From contig QRFJ01000295.1 of the NCBI GenBank assembly GCA_006176705.1, positions 389,001 through 453,000 of the forward strand: a DNA stretch of 64,000 nt, given 5' to 3'. A program made the translations under genes and the position numbers. Positions 13,401 through 25,982 of this stretch are shown here, one piece after another (position 1 is the stretch's first letter; each line of letters starts with the position of its first letter). Source of the DNA: Cocos nucifera (Eukaryota > Streptophyta > Magnoliopsida > Arecales > Arecaceae). Under the pieces are notes generated by a model. The model was not told where the DNA came from. It was given only the letters and a program-made list of their open reading frames with translations, and searched no databases.

Positions 13401-16400
13401 CTCCCTGCATGTCACATTTATTGATGAACGCAAACTTATTCTTTGAACTACATACTATGATGACCAGAATGACCGCCATTTAGAATGTCATGAATTGAAA
13501 CATTTCCAATATCCTTTCTGATAAGTGAAGGACTCGCTTGCTGCAGTGTCTCTTCTGTTAGAGTAGTGGTCACAGCAATACATCTGCAAGTAGCATAAAA
13601 GGAAGATTATTAAATAAATAAAAGACCCAAAAGACTTACAAGATGGAAAGAAACCTAAAGAATTCACGTATGTTAGATTCTAATCATGATATTCCAAGAG
13701 ATTTTTAGTAGGAAATTCCTTGGGTCAAAAGCTGAATATAATTCGGACATGCTTTTGTTCTGCTGCTTAAAATTAAATGCAGATGGAACAATCTCATCAA
13801 TTATGTATGACATACCAACTTGTGGGTGAGATTTTCCAGAGTGGGAAGGGTGCTTGAACTTTGAGCGTTCAAAATCTGCTAGTCTAGTGCACTTGAAGCG
13901 CTATACTGTGCTTGCATATGCTGACCTTGCCCCAGTCCCAAATATCCTACTTTAACATGATTCACAGGGTTTGACAATCAACCAACATTTCATGAGTAAG
14001 AAACCTAATAGAAGAGAAATCTTCTCTTTGGTCCTTTTCTGTGCAAAAGAAGAAAGCATGATTTTCTTGACAATCGATCCTTGCAGCTTCCTTTTTCTTT
14101 TACAGAGCATGACACATAATAAATGGTAAAGATTCATCAAAGGTTTGACTATCATGTCTATGATTTTAAGTTCCTGGCATCTATCTTTTCAAATACTATA
14201 TCATATACTAGATTTGATCCCTGTAAAATCAATGTCATATTAAATTGTCATTCTCTAAAACCAGCACATATTGCACACAGTCTCTAAGCAAAAGAACACA
14301 TAGAAAACTGGTTGTTTCTGATATTTGTTAAGCATACAAGGACAAATGATGACTGCAAAGCTCAAGCAAAGCCTGCAGACAACAAATAATAAAAGAAATC
14401 ATGATCTGATGCATACCTCATATGTGCAGCTTTTGCAGCCTGAACTCCAGCAAGAGCATCTTCAATCACAATACACTGAATAATTTTCAAAGTTAGAAAT
14501 CTCAATCTAAGTTTGGATAGAATCTATAACATTTTGATGAGCTTTCAAAAAAAATTTTAGTGGTTGTTGCAAACTAAGCATGATTGGAGCACCAACGTAG
14601 TGAATTATGCGCAAGAGGAATCCCAGCATTTAAAAACAAGACTTATTATGGACTAGAACGTGCATCATTTACTTAATTACACTGTTGAAGAAAATAAATA
14701 GTTAATCACTTCCGGTATGCATGAAGGAGTCTTCTTCAGTAAAGTGATATATGCCACCTGTGTCAACTGAAAAATACAAAGGACACTCAGAATTACCAAA
14801 ACCATAACAATAACTAATATACCTTAGTCTGACGATAACAAATGCATCCATTATTACTGAGCTTTTCTAAATTCCCTATCAGAACTCCTATTCATGTTAA
14901 CTACGAATCTATGATTATCCTTATATTTCCGGATTTTAAACAAATAAAATGAGAATTACTCCATAATGAGGCCTCCACAAGTTTATCACATATGCCCCTA
15001 CCATCATAGTATATTTTTGATAACTACATCAATTGGCATAACTCTTATTGTTTCTCCAATTTATCCATTTCTAACACTATCCTTTTGATTTCACTAGACC
15101 TTATCTCTTAACCTAAAATACTTAGTTCAAGAAAGGAAGACTCTTACTTAGGAGAAGGCACCAAAAGAACTCTGGAAAGAGTCCAAGAAGGAAAACAAAA
15201 CCCATAAAGACACACACTCAAGATTGGTAGAGACCCAATATTTTCAAACCTAGAAAACCTAGCACTTCTGGTCAAAACATTAACTGGAAACCCCTGTAAC
15301 TCCATGACTTCCTTAATTACACTATCCATTTTCCAACAGCTATTTGGTAAGACTAGTTTCTTTTCAAGCCACAAGTTTAAACAAAATGTGAGAATAATAT
15401 GTTCTTTTAACTCTTCGACTTCCCTGGAAATCTGGAAAAATATCTAGAACTAAAAGAACTTCATGATGGAGAAATGAGTTCACACAAGCAGACACAAGAA
15501 CTGCACAAACAATTGCCATCATAAGAGAAAGAACCAAGAGAAGTTTTGTTCACATAAACTATGCGGAAGGACACGTCAAGTCCAACACATGCGGTGTATG
15601 CATCCAACTCCACATTATACACAATAGCATCCAATTGTTGGTGCCCTAGAATGATTCCTAAATCATAGAGTATATAGCATCAAGGAACCTGAAATGGCTG
15701 CTAAGATTCACACAGAAATTCTAAAATTCACATCTATAACATGAGGATTCAACACTTTAAATTTTGTGTCCATTTAGGGCATGGTAAACAACATTATAGC
15801 ATATGGCTATTAGTACACTAGGTTGACCAAACAAACATTTAGCCCAATGTGTAGGGATCCCTTACAACCTACAAAACAAATTTTCTTTTGAGTTTTAACA
15901 ATCAATAACTGAACATTAGGTGCTCTTCCTCATGTGATCTGACTCCGCAAAACCCTTCTGTTACAACCTTCTCAAATCATTTGAAAAGTTCTTGGTGCTG
16001 ACACCAAAACAATCATACAAAGTCACAGTATGCAACACTGACAATTTTGTGACATGAGTTGAGGAGCACTAGCTCCATTTAGTCATCCCTTTCTATCTCT
16101 TAACCCAGTTTTCTTCTCTCTTTTGTATCTTACATAAAGCTGAGTCAAAGAAATGAAATGCAATCACTGTTCTGATTTTCATAATACTGTTGATCTAGAC
16201 CAAATGAAACATTTCAACTCTACATCGCAGATCTTAAGTTAAACATTACAAACCAAAAGTGAGCTTGAGAGCCAACCCTTGTGATGATCTTCTAATTGTG
16301 GACAGAAGAGACTTGTCATTGCATATTTAATTGTAGATGTAGCAGTTGGGTAACAAGAGAAGTCAACTTACCCTTTCAACAATAATCACATGAACAATAG

Positions 16401-17161
16401 AAATGTAAATATGGCACAATTAACAACCATCCAATGAATCCTAATTCGGATGTTTGGAGAGTAGAGATAAATCAGCGGATAAGATGGCTTGACCATCTAA
16501 CTTCACTTTAGTACAACAAAGGATAATGAAGACCATGAATATCAAGCAGTAGCTTTGCACTAATTGACTAAGATATACTACACACAAGCTCCACATCTCT
16601 AGAATGTAATAACAAAAAAAAGCAGCAACATTAACGAAAAGCATAAATATTATTAAAAAACATGAAAGAAATATAAAAAGAATGAAAAATCAAAAATAAT
16701 AATACACATACAATGTTAATCATCTTGAGTTTCAAAAAACATACCAAAATTTCCTAACAAAAATGCCAGATTCCTTCATAGTGACTGATGATAAAAATGA
16801 ATGTGCTCTAGTCCGCTAAAAGATAAACAGCATTTTTTACCTCATTAGGGGGTATGCTCAAGCTCTTTGATGCGGCTAAGAATATATCTGGAGCAGGCTT
16901 TAAATTCTCAAATGCATCAGCAGAAACAATAGCATCAAATCTGGTATGCAGAATAGCACATTGTCAGCAGATACCCAAATGCATGAATATAATAACGTTT
17001 AAAGAAACATTGAGAAATGAGAACCACTATCATACTTATGCATCTAGAGAGAAAATGAGAACCACTATAATCCTTATGCATCTAGAGAGAAATATATAAA
17101 TATTTCTCTCTAGATGCATCAGGATTATAGTGGTTCTCATTTCTTAATGTTTCTTTAAATG

Positions 17162-17215
<54 letters not shown>

Positions 17216-18905
17216 TAGCAGAGTAAAATAGAAGTTCATTGGGTATAATGGTTCCTACATATTTCATGCGCTACAAGTATTTAGCTCCCAAGAGGTGAAA
17301 ATATGCCCTTGCCATTACAAAAAGTAAATTGTAGTCCTGTTACTTTGCACTTTAATGATCCAATTTGATCTATCATATGGCATGATTCATCTCAAATTGT
17401 TCATATTTGATAAAGATCATCTCAAGACTCGACAATGTAAAAGTCACTCGAAGAATTTAAATAGGGGTGGCAATTGGGTCAGATACAGGTTGGGTTGGAT
17501 GCAAATCGGGTCAAAAGTTGGTCAATCCAAATTCGATCTATTTATTAAACAAGTCAAACACTTAGATTTAAACCCAACACGTTGATTAAACAGATAATAT
17601 GACCTGACCCACATAACCCATTTATCAAATAGGTCAATTTAGATTAAACGGGTTACATGAGTTAAACAGATTAAATGGATCAAGTTAAATAGGTCAGAAA
17701 CATGTTAAGTTGGTTTTAAATAGCTTAAATGAATTGGGTTATGATCTGACCAATTATTCAATAGATCAAAACGGATTAAATGGGTCAAAGATCTAAACCT
17801 AAATCCAACTCATTAATAAACAGGTCTAGATAGGTTGACCTATTTATGAACCAAACCCATTTATGTCAAACTACCTGCCTAAAGCGGTTGTTCACAGGTC
17901 AGGTTGATGGCTTGGGTCATAAATTGCCACCCTTAAATCTAAAGGCTTAAAACAAAGCAATTGTTCATGGATGGAAATATGCCTTCAACACAAAAGCTTG
18001 GTTTCATTCCCAACCACCATTGCCACCAAAATATATATGCATATGCATACCAAATAAAAACATGAATTGTCTTTTTGGTTACTTTGTATCAATCTACTTT
18101 GATGTGATCTGTCATGCATTAAAGAAGTTTCTCAAAGACACAATTCTTTCATCAAGATCTAGAAACATAATTCTAATCACATTTGCCTTTTTTCCCTTTG
18201 TTATTTCCTTTGCTTCAATTTGAAGATTATCATTACTGTAGATGTCAACTGATATTTTGGCTACCAAAAATTTAGAGCATCAAGGGTTCTGGCTGCCAAG
18301 TCTAACAACTAATAACCCAAATTTTGTTTCTAAGGGCTTTAAATTGGGGACAAATTGAGTGTGACTTATCACAGATAAAATACAACTTTTACAGAAATGG
18401 GAACATATTGGAATCTTTTATCCTCTACAAGTCTTTATTACATCATATAAGTATATAACAGCCAATGCGGACATGGATGAATACTGCAATTTACTAAATA
18501 AATAAGACAATTGCAACTCAATAATTTACCAGGCAACACACAAGGACAAGAGAAACCACTTACATAGATATGGGCAAGCCAGCAGCAGCCAAATTTGCAT
18601 CAACCTTGATACGGTCTGCGCTAGATGCAACAGCAACTTTAAGTCCACTCCTTTTGCACTATTTTCAAACAGCAGCAACCAATCAGAGAACTTCAGAGTC
18701 TGCAAATTAAAATTAAAAAACAATCTGAACATCAATTATGGATCCAGCAAGCAAGTATACCTCCATTATGAGCTCAAGTGCTCCCGGGAATCCAATTCCA
18801 GAATTGGGCTTTGCATACTGCAAAAGAAGTTCTGATCAAGAACTATATGAAGACGAATGTGAGGGTATTCATGCAAGCATGCGTGTGTCTGTATATATAT
18901 GCGTG

Positions 18906-18953
<48 letters not shown>

Positions 18954-19846
18954 GCTCAAAATTGCTACTTGTTTCACCTTATCAAGGTATATCTCAAAAA
19001 ATCGTTTCTTTGCAGCTTCTGGGTCGAACCCTGTCACTCCCTTCACAGACGCCACCCCTCCAAGGAAATTGGCCTCACCTGCGCCATTCCATTAAACAAT
19101 TCTATTGAGACAAGAAAGAGCTGTCTCAATATTCGATAAAATCGGAAAATTAAATTGCAGAATTGATTAACAATCAAAAGATTTATGTGCCACCAAGAAA
19201 TTTTCAAATTTAGAAACCGAAAACTATAGAAATCAAGAACCCATTTGCCCTAATTCTTTCTTGATCCAAATTATCGCTATTCCATACATTCGTAACCCGA
19301 GGCGGGACGAATACCATCCAAGAATCCACAAAGTCCTTGTAGCCACTGGACGCGAGACTCGAAACAAATCCCCGATTGTTTAAGAAAACTTCGATGTCGA
19401 TAGACATCAAAGATCACGATTCAGGATAGCAAGGGGAGAAGAGTACCAGTCCCCATGAACGGAACGAAGTCGTCGACGGTGACCGAAACGCCCATCTCGG
19501 CGAAGACGTCAACCGCGGCCATCCGCGACGGCTCTTCGCTGTTGCAAAGCACTCCGTCCATGTCGAAGAGAACGGCCGATACCTTCCCCCACTCGCTGCC
19601 CTTCTTGTCCTCCCGGCCCGCCCTCTCTTCCTCCACCTGTTGCTGCTGCGGAGGCGACGCGCGAGCGGCCGCGCCGCCGCTCCGACGGCGGACGGAGGCC
19701 ATGGGTAGGGTTCGAGCCGCGCTTCTCTGGCGGTGGAGGAGAATGGAGAGGACGGTGGATACCGGAGGGGATTTGGGAGAATGTGGAGGGTAGATCGGGA
19801 AGGTAAGAAGCTGAGAGTGGGGAGATGTCAACCGCCTGAGCGCCAT
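4464..19846 (-). CDS. SOQ1: SOQ1 (SUPPRESSOR OF QUENCHING 1)-type chloroplast protein, exons 1-14, 3' part missing from the window
   Basis: Exons read on the minus strand, all with GT/AG ends and matching phase: 19447-19846, 18978-19078, 18761-18817, 18564-18658, 16841-16940, 14417-14475, 13456-13583, 12998-13130, 11267-11354, 9594-9672, 8561-8621, 8364-8439, 6051-6161, 4464-4559 (528 codons). In order they give a basic, Ser/Pro-rich N-terminus that fits a chloroplast transit peptide; a HAD hydrolase domain with motif I LFDMDGVLCNSE, VASSAD, NLKPAPD and IEDALAG; a membrane segment after RREILRYGSLG in exon 9; and the start of a thioredoxin-like domain with WTYCCINC in exon 13. In Arabidopsis SOQ1 is a thylakoid membrane protein with a stromal HAD domain and lumenal Trx-like and NHL domains that suppresses a slowly reversible antenna quenching (qH). 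The NHL repeats and C-terminus (about half the protein) are not in the window. Introns are large (up to about 2.4 kb) and hold MITEs and microsatellites. The start is the first Met of the transit-peptide frame. Confidence 0.93.
12004..12175. repeat. Two-copy tandem duplication of about 88 bp in SOQ1 intron 8
   Basis: The words 'ggttaggctt', 'tatcaggcccttgtaattggga', 'atgataaaaaa' and 'ttgga(a/g)tcctgcaat' occur twice in the same order, starting near 12004 and near 12091. The copies differ by point changes and small indels. Confidence 0.75.
16994..17163. mobile_element. Near-perfect foldback element (MITE-like hairpin) in SOQ1 intron 4
   Basis: The left arm starts at 16994 (aacgtttaaagaaacattgag) and is matched by the reverse complement of the sequence ending at 17163, with only a few mismatches. 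The arms meet around 17095-17100 with almost no loop. Inside the left arm a block of about 40 bases containing 'gagaaccactat' and 'atgcatctagagagaaa' is duplicated, so the arms are unequal. No coding sequence is present. No clear target duplication was identified because the right side runs straight into an AT dinucleotide repeat. Confidence 0.75.
17163..17214. repeat. (TA)n microsatellite abutting the foldback element
   Basis: About 25 TA dinucleotides follow the right arm of the hairpin directly. TA-rich tracts are common neighbours of TA-targeting MITEs; slippage may have expanded the target site. Confidence 0.9.
17465..17932. mobile_element. Short non-autonomous element with gggtggcaatt termini (hAT-like MITE)
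   Basis: The left end reads gggtggcaatt and the right end aattgccaccc, an exact 11-base terminal inverted repeat. The flanking octamers ttaaatag (17457-17464) and ttaaatct (17933-17940) agree at six of eight positions, fitting an old 8-bp target duplication of the hAT type. The interior is AT-rich, repeats words such as 'gggtca' and 'aaataggtc', and has no meaningful open frame. It sits in SOQ1 intron 4. Confidence 0.65.
18909..18950. repeat. (GA)n microsatellite in SOQ1 intron 2
   Basis: About 21 uninterrupted GA dinucleotides lie between exons 2 and 3 of SOQ1, only about 30 bases from the exon 2 donor. Spurious open frames rich in Arg-Glu across it are produced by the repeat and are not genes. 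Confidence 0.9.
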
Positions 19847-19885
19847 ATGGCTTCCGAGTGAACGTACAAGAGAAAAGGAGGAATA

Positions 19886-19892
19886 TTATATA
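19886..19892 (-). promoter_or_regulatory. Possible TATA box for SOQ1
   Basis: TATATAA on the minus strand lies 40 bases upstream of the first ATG of SOQ1. That would leave a very short 5' leader, so either the real start codon is a later Met or this is not the used TATA box. Confidence 0.3.
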
Positions 19893-19925
19893 GCAGAGGT
19901 GGCGGTGTGGTCGCATGGGTCCCAC

Positions 19926-22900
19926 GCTGTAGACTGTTTAACCATATTGATGTTCTATATGGGGTTATTTGTATATTTTGTTTGAAATGTGTCGGCAAAT
20001 TGTGTGCCGTAAACTTGAAATTAGCATGAAAACTTTTACGCCTAAACCTCACAGGATCATAATTGCATATAAGTCCCTTGCGTAGAACATTCGGAAAATG
20101 GGAGTGTATTTACGATCAACATAAATCATAAAAATTAACAATCGCACAAGCTGATTCCGTTAGTTTGGAATGACTATAATGCCCTTGGGTAGAGTATTGG
20201 ACAGATTGTCGCTTAATCGGATTAGGAAGTGATGGACCAGGTTTAGCCATGGGGGACGAGTGGTTCTGAGCGGGATTGGCAGGGTGACACGTGGTGGTTA
20301 CCTTCAGGCAGGAGCCGCAAGGCGTGGTTTCGTCTAGACCAGTGAGAAAAATAGGCTTATCCAACTCATAATTGGTATTTTGTCAATTATGACTTCCTTG
20401 CTGGTGCATGGATAAAATTAATTTTATATAGTGTGCTATGGAAACCGAAAATAATAGATAAATAAATAATGATCCTTAACTACTTACAATTGTGAGTTTC
20501 CAATATCTTTGTCGTGGATAACATGAGTCCTTTTATCTTTTGCCTCGTGGTGGTGGAAAATATACTTCTTAATAAAATAAGAAGGAAACAAATTTTTCAT
20601 CACCTGGATGAATGGTGATTTCAAAAAAAAAAATAATTTTATTGTCTATTGTCATGCCAAATATAGGGCTAAAAATCAAAATTTTATTCTAATGCTTATT
20701 CTAGTGAACAAAATGCTGCAATAATAGCTTATTTAGAATGAACACTAGAGATACCTATTTTTATATATTAAAATAAAAATATATTTACATACGGTCTCCC
20801 TTTCCATTATGATATGTACATCTCTCTTGCCCTCTTTCTATTATGATGTGTGCATCTCTCTTGTCCTTTGTCTTTCCTCTTATCACTATTTCAACAAGTA
20901 ACCTTACCATTAATTAGTGGAACCTTAATCCTTAACTAAGTGTCTTTTCTTATCTTTCTTGCCAATATAAAAATGTGGCTCCTTTTAGTTATTCGCTGAT
21001 GAAACTTTGGCTCAAACACAAATGACATTGCTCCGCATGTGAACACCTAATTTTAAATGAGAAGGTAACATAATTATTTCTATCATATGATCCAATCAAT
21101 ACCTTCCACCACATGAAATAATTTTTATAATTTAAACCATCATTAACCATGCTATCCATTAGCATATGGCCTCAGATATAATTAATGTAAATAAATTATC
21201 ACATAGTTTAAACTAGCAAACTTAATAAGTCACGGAATCATCCCTACTACTTAGCCATCATGACTCTAAGTAAAATTCAAAAATATACTTCTTTACCAAA
21301 TAATATTAAACAAATCCTAAAATATACCATATATAAATTTTTAATATTTAGAAATTATAATTATCATGAGTAATATTTGGTAAAAGGAAAACATAAATCC
21401 AAGCCATTATATTTCCTCCATACTTGATATGGCAAATCTATCCATCACTCCACTATTTTCACAAATTTTTCCTCTCTCTACTATTGCCAAACCTAGTTTC
21501 AATTCACTAGCTTAGATGCTCTTAGAAGCTCCTGCACATTTGTCAACTTATCCCGTTAAACGAGCTTCAACCATTTAATTTTAGAAAAGGATCCTTGATT
21601 TATTTTCATGATGCCATCTCCCTGAAGTACAACACACTCAATTTTTTTTATAAATAACCACCCAACCTGACCTTTTCCATTGCTTGGGGATGTAAGAAAA
21701 ATCAGTTGCTACAAAGGTTCTAAATGAGTAGCATCAAGAAGAAGAAGAAGTAAAGCAGAACTCTTCTTTGCTACCACAATCATACTTTGTTAATGACCTT
21801 CTGCCAAGCCACAATAGCACTCCAAAATTTCTAAGACACTGTTTTATCCAATACCAGCTATGTTAACTAATAGTTCAAATTAAAAGTGCACATTATTAGT
21901 TGTGAATATGAGATCTAAATTTAAAGAAATACTCAAGATTGAGTGATTGGCAGTATTATTTTGTTTTATTTATAGAATGTAACAAATCCATCTTTCATAA
22001 TAAGATTGAAAATAAGCCAAGCTAGGCCAGGCTTTGATTTAAATAGATTGAATTTATATTGTAAAATACTCTCACCTGTTGGACTGGTTCAAACTTAAAA
22101 TGAGACTCGACTTGATCTATTTTGCAAAATAAAAAAATCTGACATAGTCTGAATAAACATTAAAATTTTTAGATAGGCCAACAAATCTAGGCCTCAACAC
22201 AAATCCAATGGTCTATCAAATATAATAATTTTCTATGTTAAATTACAGAAAATATAACTTGAACCAATTGAAAAAGTAGAAAATAGCATCTCAAGAACCA
22301 TTGTCATAATAAAAAACTAAAAATTTTTTTCTTTTTTTTTACTATGCTACTCTTAAATAGACTGACGTGCATGCTAGGCTTTAAAATTTTAAGCCTAATA
22401 TATTTATTTAAACATGTCTTTTCAAAAATTTATATTTGACTTATTTAGATAAATAGGCCAGTGATAGTCGGCTGATTTATTTCCACCCCTACTTCAGAAT
22501 GACAGAATCTTTACATTTATAGTAACTAGTCTGTTGCAAGTGAGCCAAGCTTGCCAAAGCTAAACCGGCACTAGCCTAAGATTTAGACTTAGATCTGGTT
22601 GTCACCTGATGCACTCAGATAATGTTTGCTCACTTTTCATGTCCAGCACAAGCCGGATCACAATTTTTCAACCTCATTTCTAACCCTGTAGCTCTTCTTT
22701 TCTCACATCAAATCATTCCCAATTAATACAGAACAATACCTAATCACCATTAGTTCTTGGCATGCACATGATTGGAGTGTAACGAACAGCTATGATCGGA
22801 TGATTGAATGACATTTGCTTAGAATTAGGGATACCCAGCATGCCTGCTCAACATGAGCTTCTTTGTTGTTTTCTGATCTTGGGTGCTGCCTACGGTGCTT

Positions 22901-23934
22901 GTTTGGATCTTTTCCTTCAGCAGAAGAAAAGTTAATTCTTGAATGCTTGCTGGCTCACTTGATTGTTGTACATGCCTCTGCCCTTGGGAGTGGAAATAGT
23001 GCTGGGCCTCTTTGTGATCCTGCATGGTAGCTTGGAACTCAGTTTGCCTTACAATGTCCCCTTTCTTAGTTATGCCTTGCATGCGGTCACTTTGTCATTC
23101 CTTGTTCATCGGTCACCGCCTTGCTGCGTCTTATTCATTCTTACCTAGCTAGATTCAGAGCCGAGTCGCTCACATTTTCCTTCGATCTTTCTTCTTCTCT
23201 ACTCTAGCTAGCTGCAATCCTGTATGGGTACTGGGTTTATGCTACTAATGCGATCAATTGGCACTCCATTATTGACCGTCTTCCCAATTATTCTTTAGGG
23301 TTATCTCATGTAATGCATAGAAATTGAGCAGATTTCTCCCATCCTTTTGTCTCGGAGCTATTTATACCTAATGACTTGTTGGGGTATATTATATCACTTC
23401 AACGCTGATTGTATTTGTAAAAGTTCAAAATTGATAGGTCAATGGAGCTTGGGATATGTATTTCATCTCTAATGGTTGACTCCCTTTTTTTTTTCTCTCT
23501 CGTTGAAGTAGAAAATAAATGTGCAGCGACGCTATCACAAGCTGAATGGCTTAGTTCGGCATTCGAGTTCGTTAATTTTTGTCCACATATGAATGGTATT
23601 ATTGAAATTTATTCGATTAAGTCCTGTCCGGATATCGTTTATATTAACATGCATCGAAATTTATTATAATTCGTTTAGTTTGATATGTACTCTGACTAAA
23701 TATAAGCCTCCAATAAAATCATAAGCATATATTTGTTGGTTATTACGATAAAATTAAACTCTACATAATCATTGTGGATAATATTCATCTCAATATTTAT
23801 AATTAGTTCAGATAATATTATAAAAAGACATCCCTATTGGCCCTCAATTTATTCAAGAGCTTATGAAATCCTTCGTATCGGAACAGCAAGGAGCACATCC
23901 AGCTCGATTTCTATTTGCAATCGCTTATGAGATC
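19926..23934. other. Intergenic stretch without a recognisable gene
   Basis: Mostly AT-rich DNA between the 5' end of SOQ1 and the retrotransposon. Open frames are short and unsupported on both strands. A string ending in 'ttccacccct' near 22490 resembles one end of the gggtggcaa-type elements, but a partner end was not found. I see nothing else I can name. Confidence 0.5.
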
Positions 23935-24360
23935 TTCTCCATCGGAATAATGAGAAGCCCATTCAACTTGATTTTTTTTTATAATTGTAAATAGTTAAGT
24001 TATAATTTGACGGACAATCGGCACTGAAACCATATAGTTAGAATCCTTCTCATCATCAAATTCTTTCTACAATTAAAGATCCTCTTCATTGGAACAACGA
24101 GGAACACATTCAACTCGATTTTTTTTTATGATTGCAAATAGTTGAATTGTAATTTGACAGACAATGGGCACTGGAACCATATAGTTACAATCCTTCTCAT
24201 CATCGAATTCTTTCCACAATTAAAGATCCTCTCCATCGGAATAGCGAGGAACATATTCAACTCAACTTTTTTTTATGATCGCAAATAGTTGAATTGTAAT
24301 TTGACAGACAATGGGCGGCACTGAAAGCATATAGTTAGAATCCTTCTCATTGTCGAATTC
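23935..24360. repeat. Tandem repeat of about 147 bp, three copies, beside the retrotransposon
   Basis: Words such as 'gatcctct(t/c)cat(t/c)gga', 'attcaactcgatttttttt', 'ttgacagacaatgggca' and 'ccatatagtta' recur in fixed order with a spacing of about 145-150 bases. At least three copies are visible and the leftmost is the most diverged. The array ends about 340 bases before the left LTR. Confidence 0.75.
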
Positions 24361-24695
24361 GCATATTTCCACTTTACAACCATGGCATGAGTTTTCATAA
24401 ATATCGTGATATTACTTCTCCCACCTAAATTATTTTCATCGAGTTTCTTTAAAAACAATATTAATTCATTATGATGTTTTGAGCTCCCATACGAGACTAC
24501 CATCCTTGCAGATTGCATGGCAATATTGTTTATTACAAACCTATCTTCCAAGACTTTCCTCTTTCCCTCAACGTTCACAATTTGGCTACTCCTCGCTCGG
24601 ATTCTTTGGGGCCCTACTTCATATTTGCTTAGTTTCTAGACTCACTGTTCTTCCTCAGGTCATTTGCAACACACGTAGAAGGCCTACCTGAAGTG

Positions 24696-24700
24696 GTAAC
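24696..24700. repeat. 5-bp target-site duplication, left copy (GTAAC)
   Basis: GTAAC directly precedes the left LTR and recurs at 35040-35044 directly after the right LTR. It marks insertion of the whole 10.3 kb element into unique DNA. Confidence 0.7.
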
Positions 24701-25538
24701 TATTGCTCTTACTCTCACTGCCTGAGGTCGGTTGCCGAGGTATATGTGGTCGAGGAAGGATCACTGCTAGAGCTTCATCCGATCACCTGTAAAGAAGTCT
24801 TCATCGGAAGGTTCTCCGATGAAGATCCTCCGACGCTCAAGTTAGGAGACTAGAGAACAACGAGAGGAGAAAAGCATCGATTGAGTGTGTACCTAGAGGA
24901 TCCCGGAGCTCCTTTATTTATAGGAGAGGTATTAGAGTCGTATCCATTTCAGAGTCTAATGACTTTCCAAATTTATCGCTTTAGATTGATTCGGAAGAGG
25001 TTTTTTCTTTTTAGAAAGATGGGATAATGAGGGACTCCTTCTTTATCCTGACTTTTCTAATTAGGAGAGAGAACGGATCTGATGAAGATGGTAATATCTC
25101 GATAAAAGATGATCAATAATAGATCATTCAATATTGATCGGCTATATATGAGCAACTAGTAGGTCGTCCAGATATTGGTCGACTAAAATTGGCCAATGTT
25201 ATATAGATCATCCTTGAATAACTTTCTCCAATCAATGAAATTCTTCTTTGGTGATAGCTCGACCGTATATGACCCATGGTGAATCATTAGTGAATCGGTG
25301 GCCTATCATAACGGCCAATCATACATGACCGACCAGCAAAGATCGAGAAATACCAGGTCGAGGATGAGGTATAGCGAACTTCAGTAGGTCGGTATTAACC
25401 GACTTTCGATGGGATGTTCTTGAAAATTGCTCATCCGAGGTCGATCTATAGCGAATCACGAGTGAGCGAATAGCTTCTCTATAGTAACCAATCTCGATGT
25501 ATATTATGCCGAGGTCGAGCTATGGCTATTCCATAATA
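24701..25538 (-). repeat. 3' LTR (left in the window)
   Basis: Homologous along its length to 34265-35039, for instance the stretch around 'ggatcc(c/g)agag(c/g)(c/t)c' and 'tttatttataggagagg'. With the target duplication as a guide the ends are TA...TA on this copy, each one transition away from the usual TG...CA. A minus-strand TATAAATA lies at 24915-24922. Confidence 0.85.
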
Positions 25539-25540
25539 GT

Positions 25541-25553
25541 TGCCCCCCACTCA
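25541..25553 (-). other. Polypurine tract next to the 3' LTR
   Basis: On the minus strand the sequence TGAGTGGGGGGCA sits immediately before the 3' LTR start, as expected for the plus-strand primer of an LTR retrotransposon. The exact LTR/PPT junction is uncertain by up to about 15 bases. Confidence 0.55.
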
Positions 25554-25805
25554 CAAGACCGAGCTATTATTGATCGGTCGATGTGAGTATCCTTCCAAAG
25601 TCAAGGCCGATCTCCTAAATGAAATTATGTTGCTATGTTGATGATCAAAATCTTGATGAGACCGATGGAAGTCCAACAGCCATCAAATTCGGCCATTCAT
25701 TAGCTTGATCCGGGTCCTTCTATCTTGACCAATCGGTGCATGATACTTGGTGAAGATCCGAAAGGATTGGTGAATCGATGATAGATCGGAGCCATCCAAG
25801 TTTCT

Positions 25806-25813
25806 TATAAATA
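25806..25813 (+). promoter_or_regulatory. TATA box of the antisense gene inside the retrotransposon
   Basis: TATAAATA on the plus strand lies 170 bases upstream of the ATG at 25983. It is outside the LTR and points opposite to the gag-pol genes, so the antisense gene appears to have its own promoter. Confidence 0.55.
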
Positions 25814-25982
25814 GGGGTCAGCATCATTCTAGCTTTCTACTGTTGTTGTTATTTGAAGGGTGAACTCCGCCACTTCGTGTGTGTGAGGGAATGGCTCGGA
25901 CGAAGCTGAGCTATCATCAACCTCATCCTCCCCCCTTGTTGCTCGATCTCCTCACTTCTTTAGGTTAGTTTTTTCTACACTC

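Noticed and set aside
18738..19139. 133-codon plus-strand frame in SOQ1 introns
   Set aside because: Spans a (GA)n repeat and the antisense of SOQ1 exons 2 and 3.
19455..19793. Plus-strand frame opposite SOQ1 exon 1
   Set aside because: Shadow of the GC-rich transit-peptide and HAD exon.
24915..24922. TATA box in the 3' LTR as promoter of a downstream host gene
   Set aside because: It points left into 4 kb of gene-free DNA; only the copy in the 5' LTR has an expected target.
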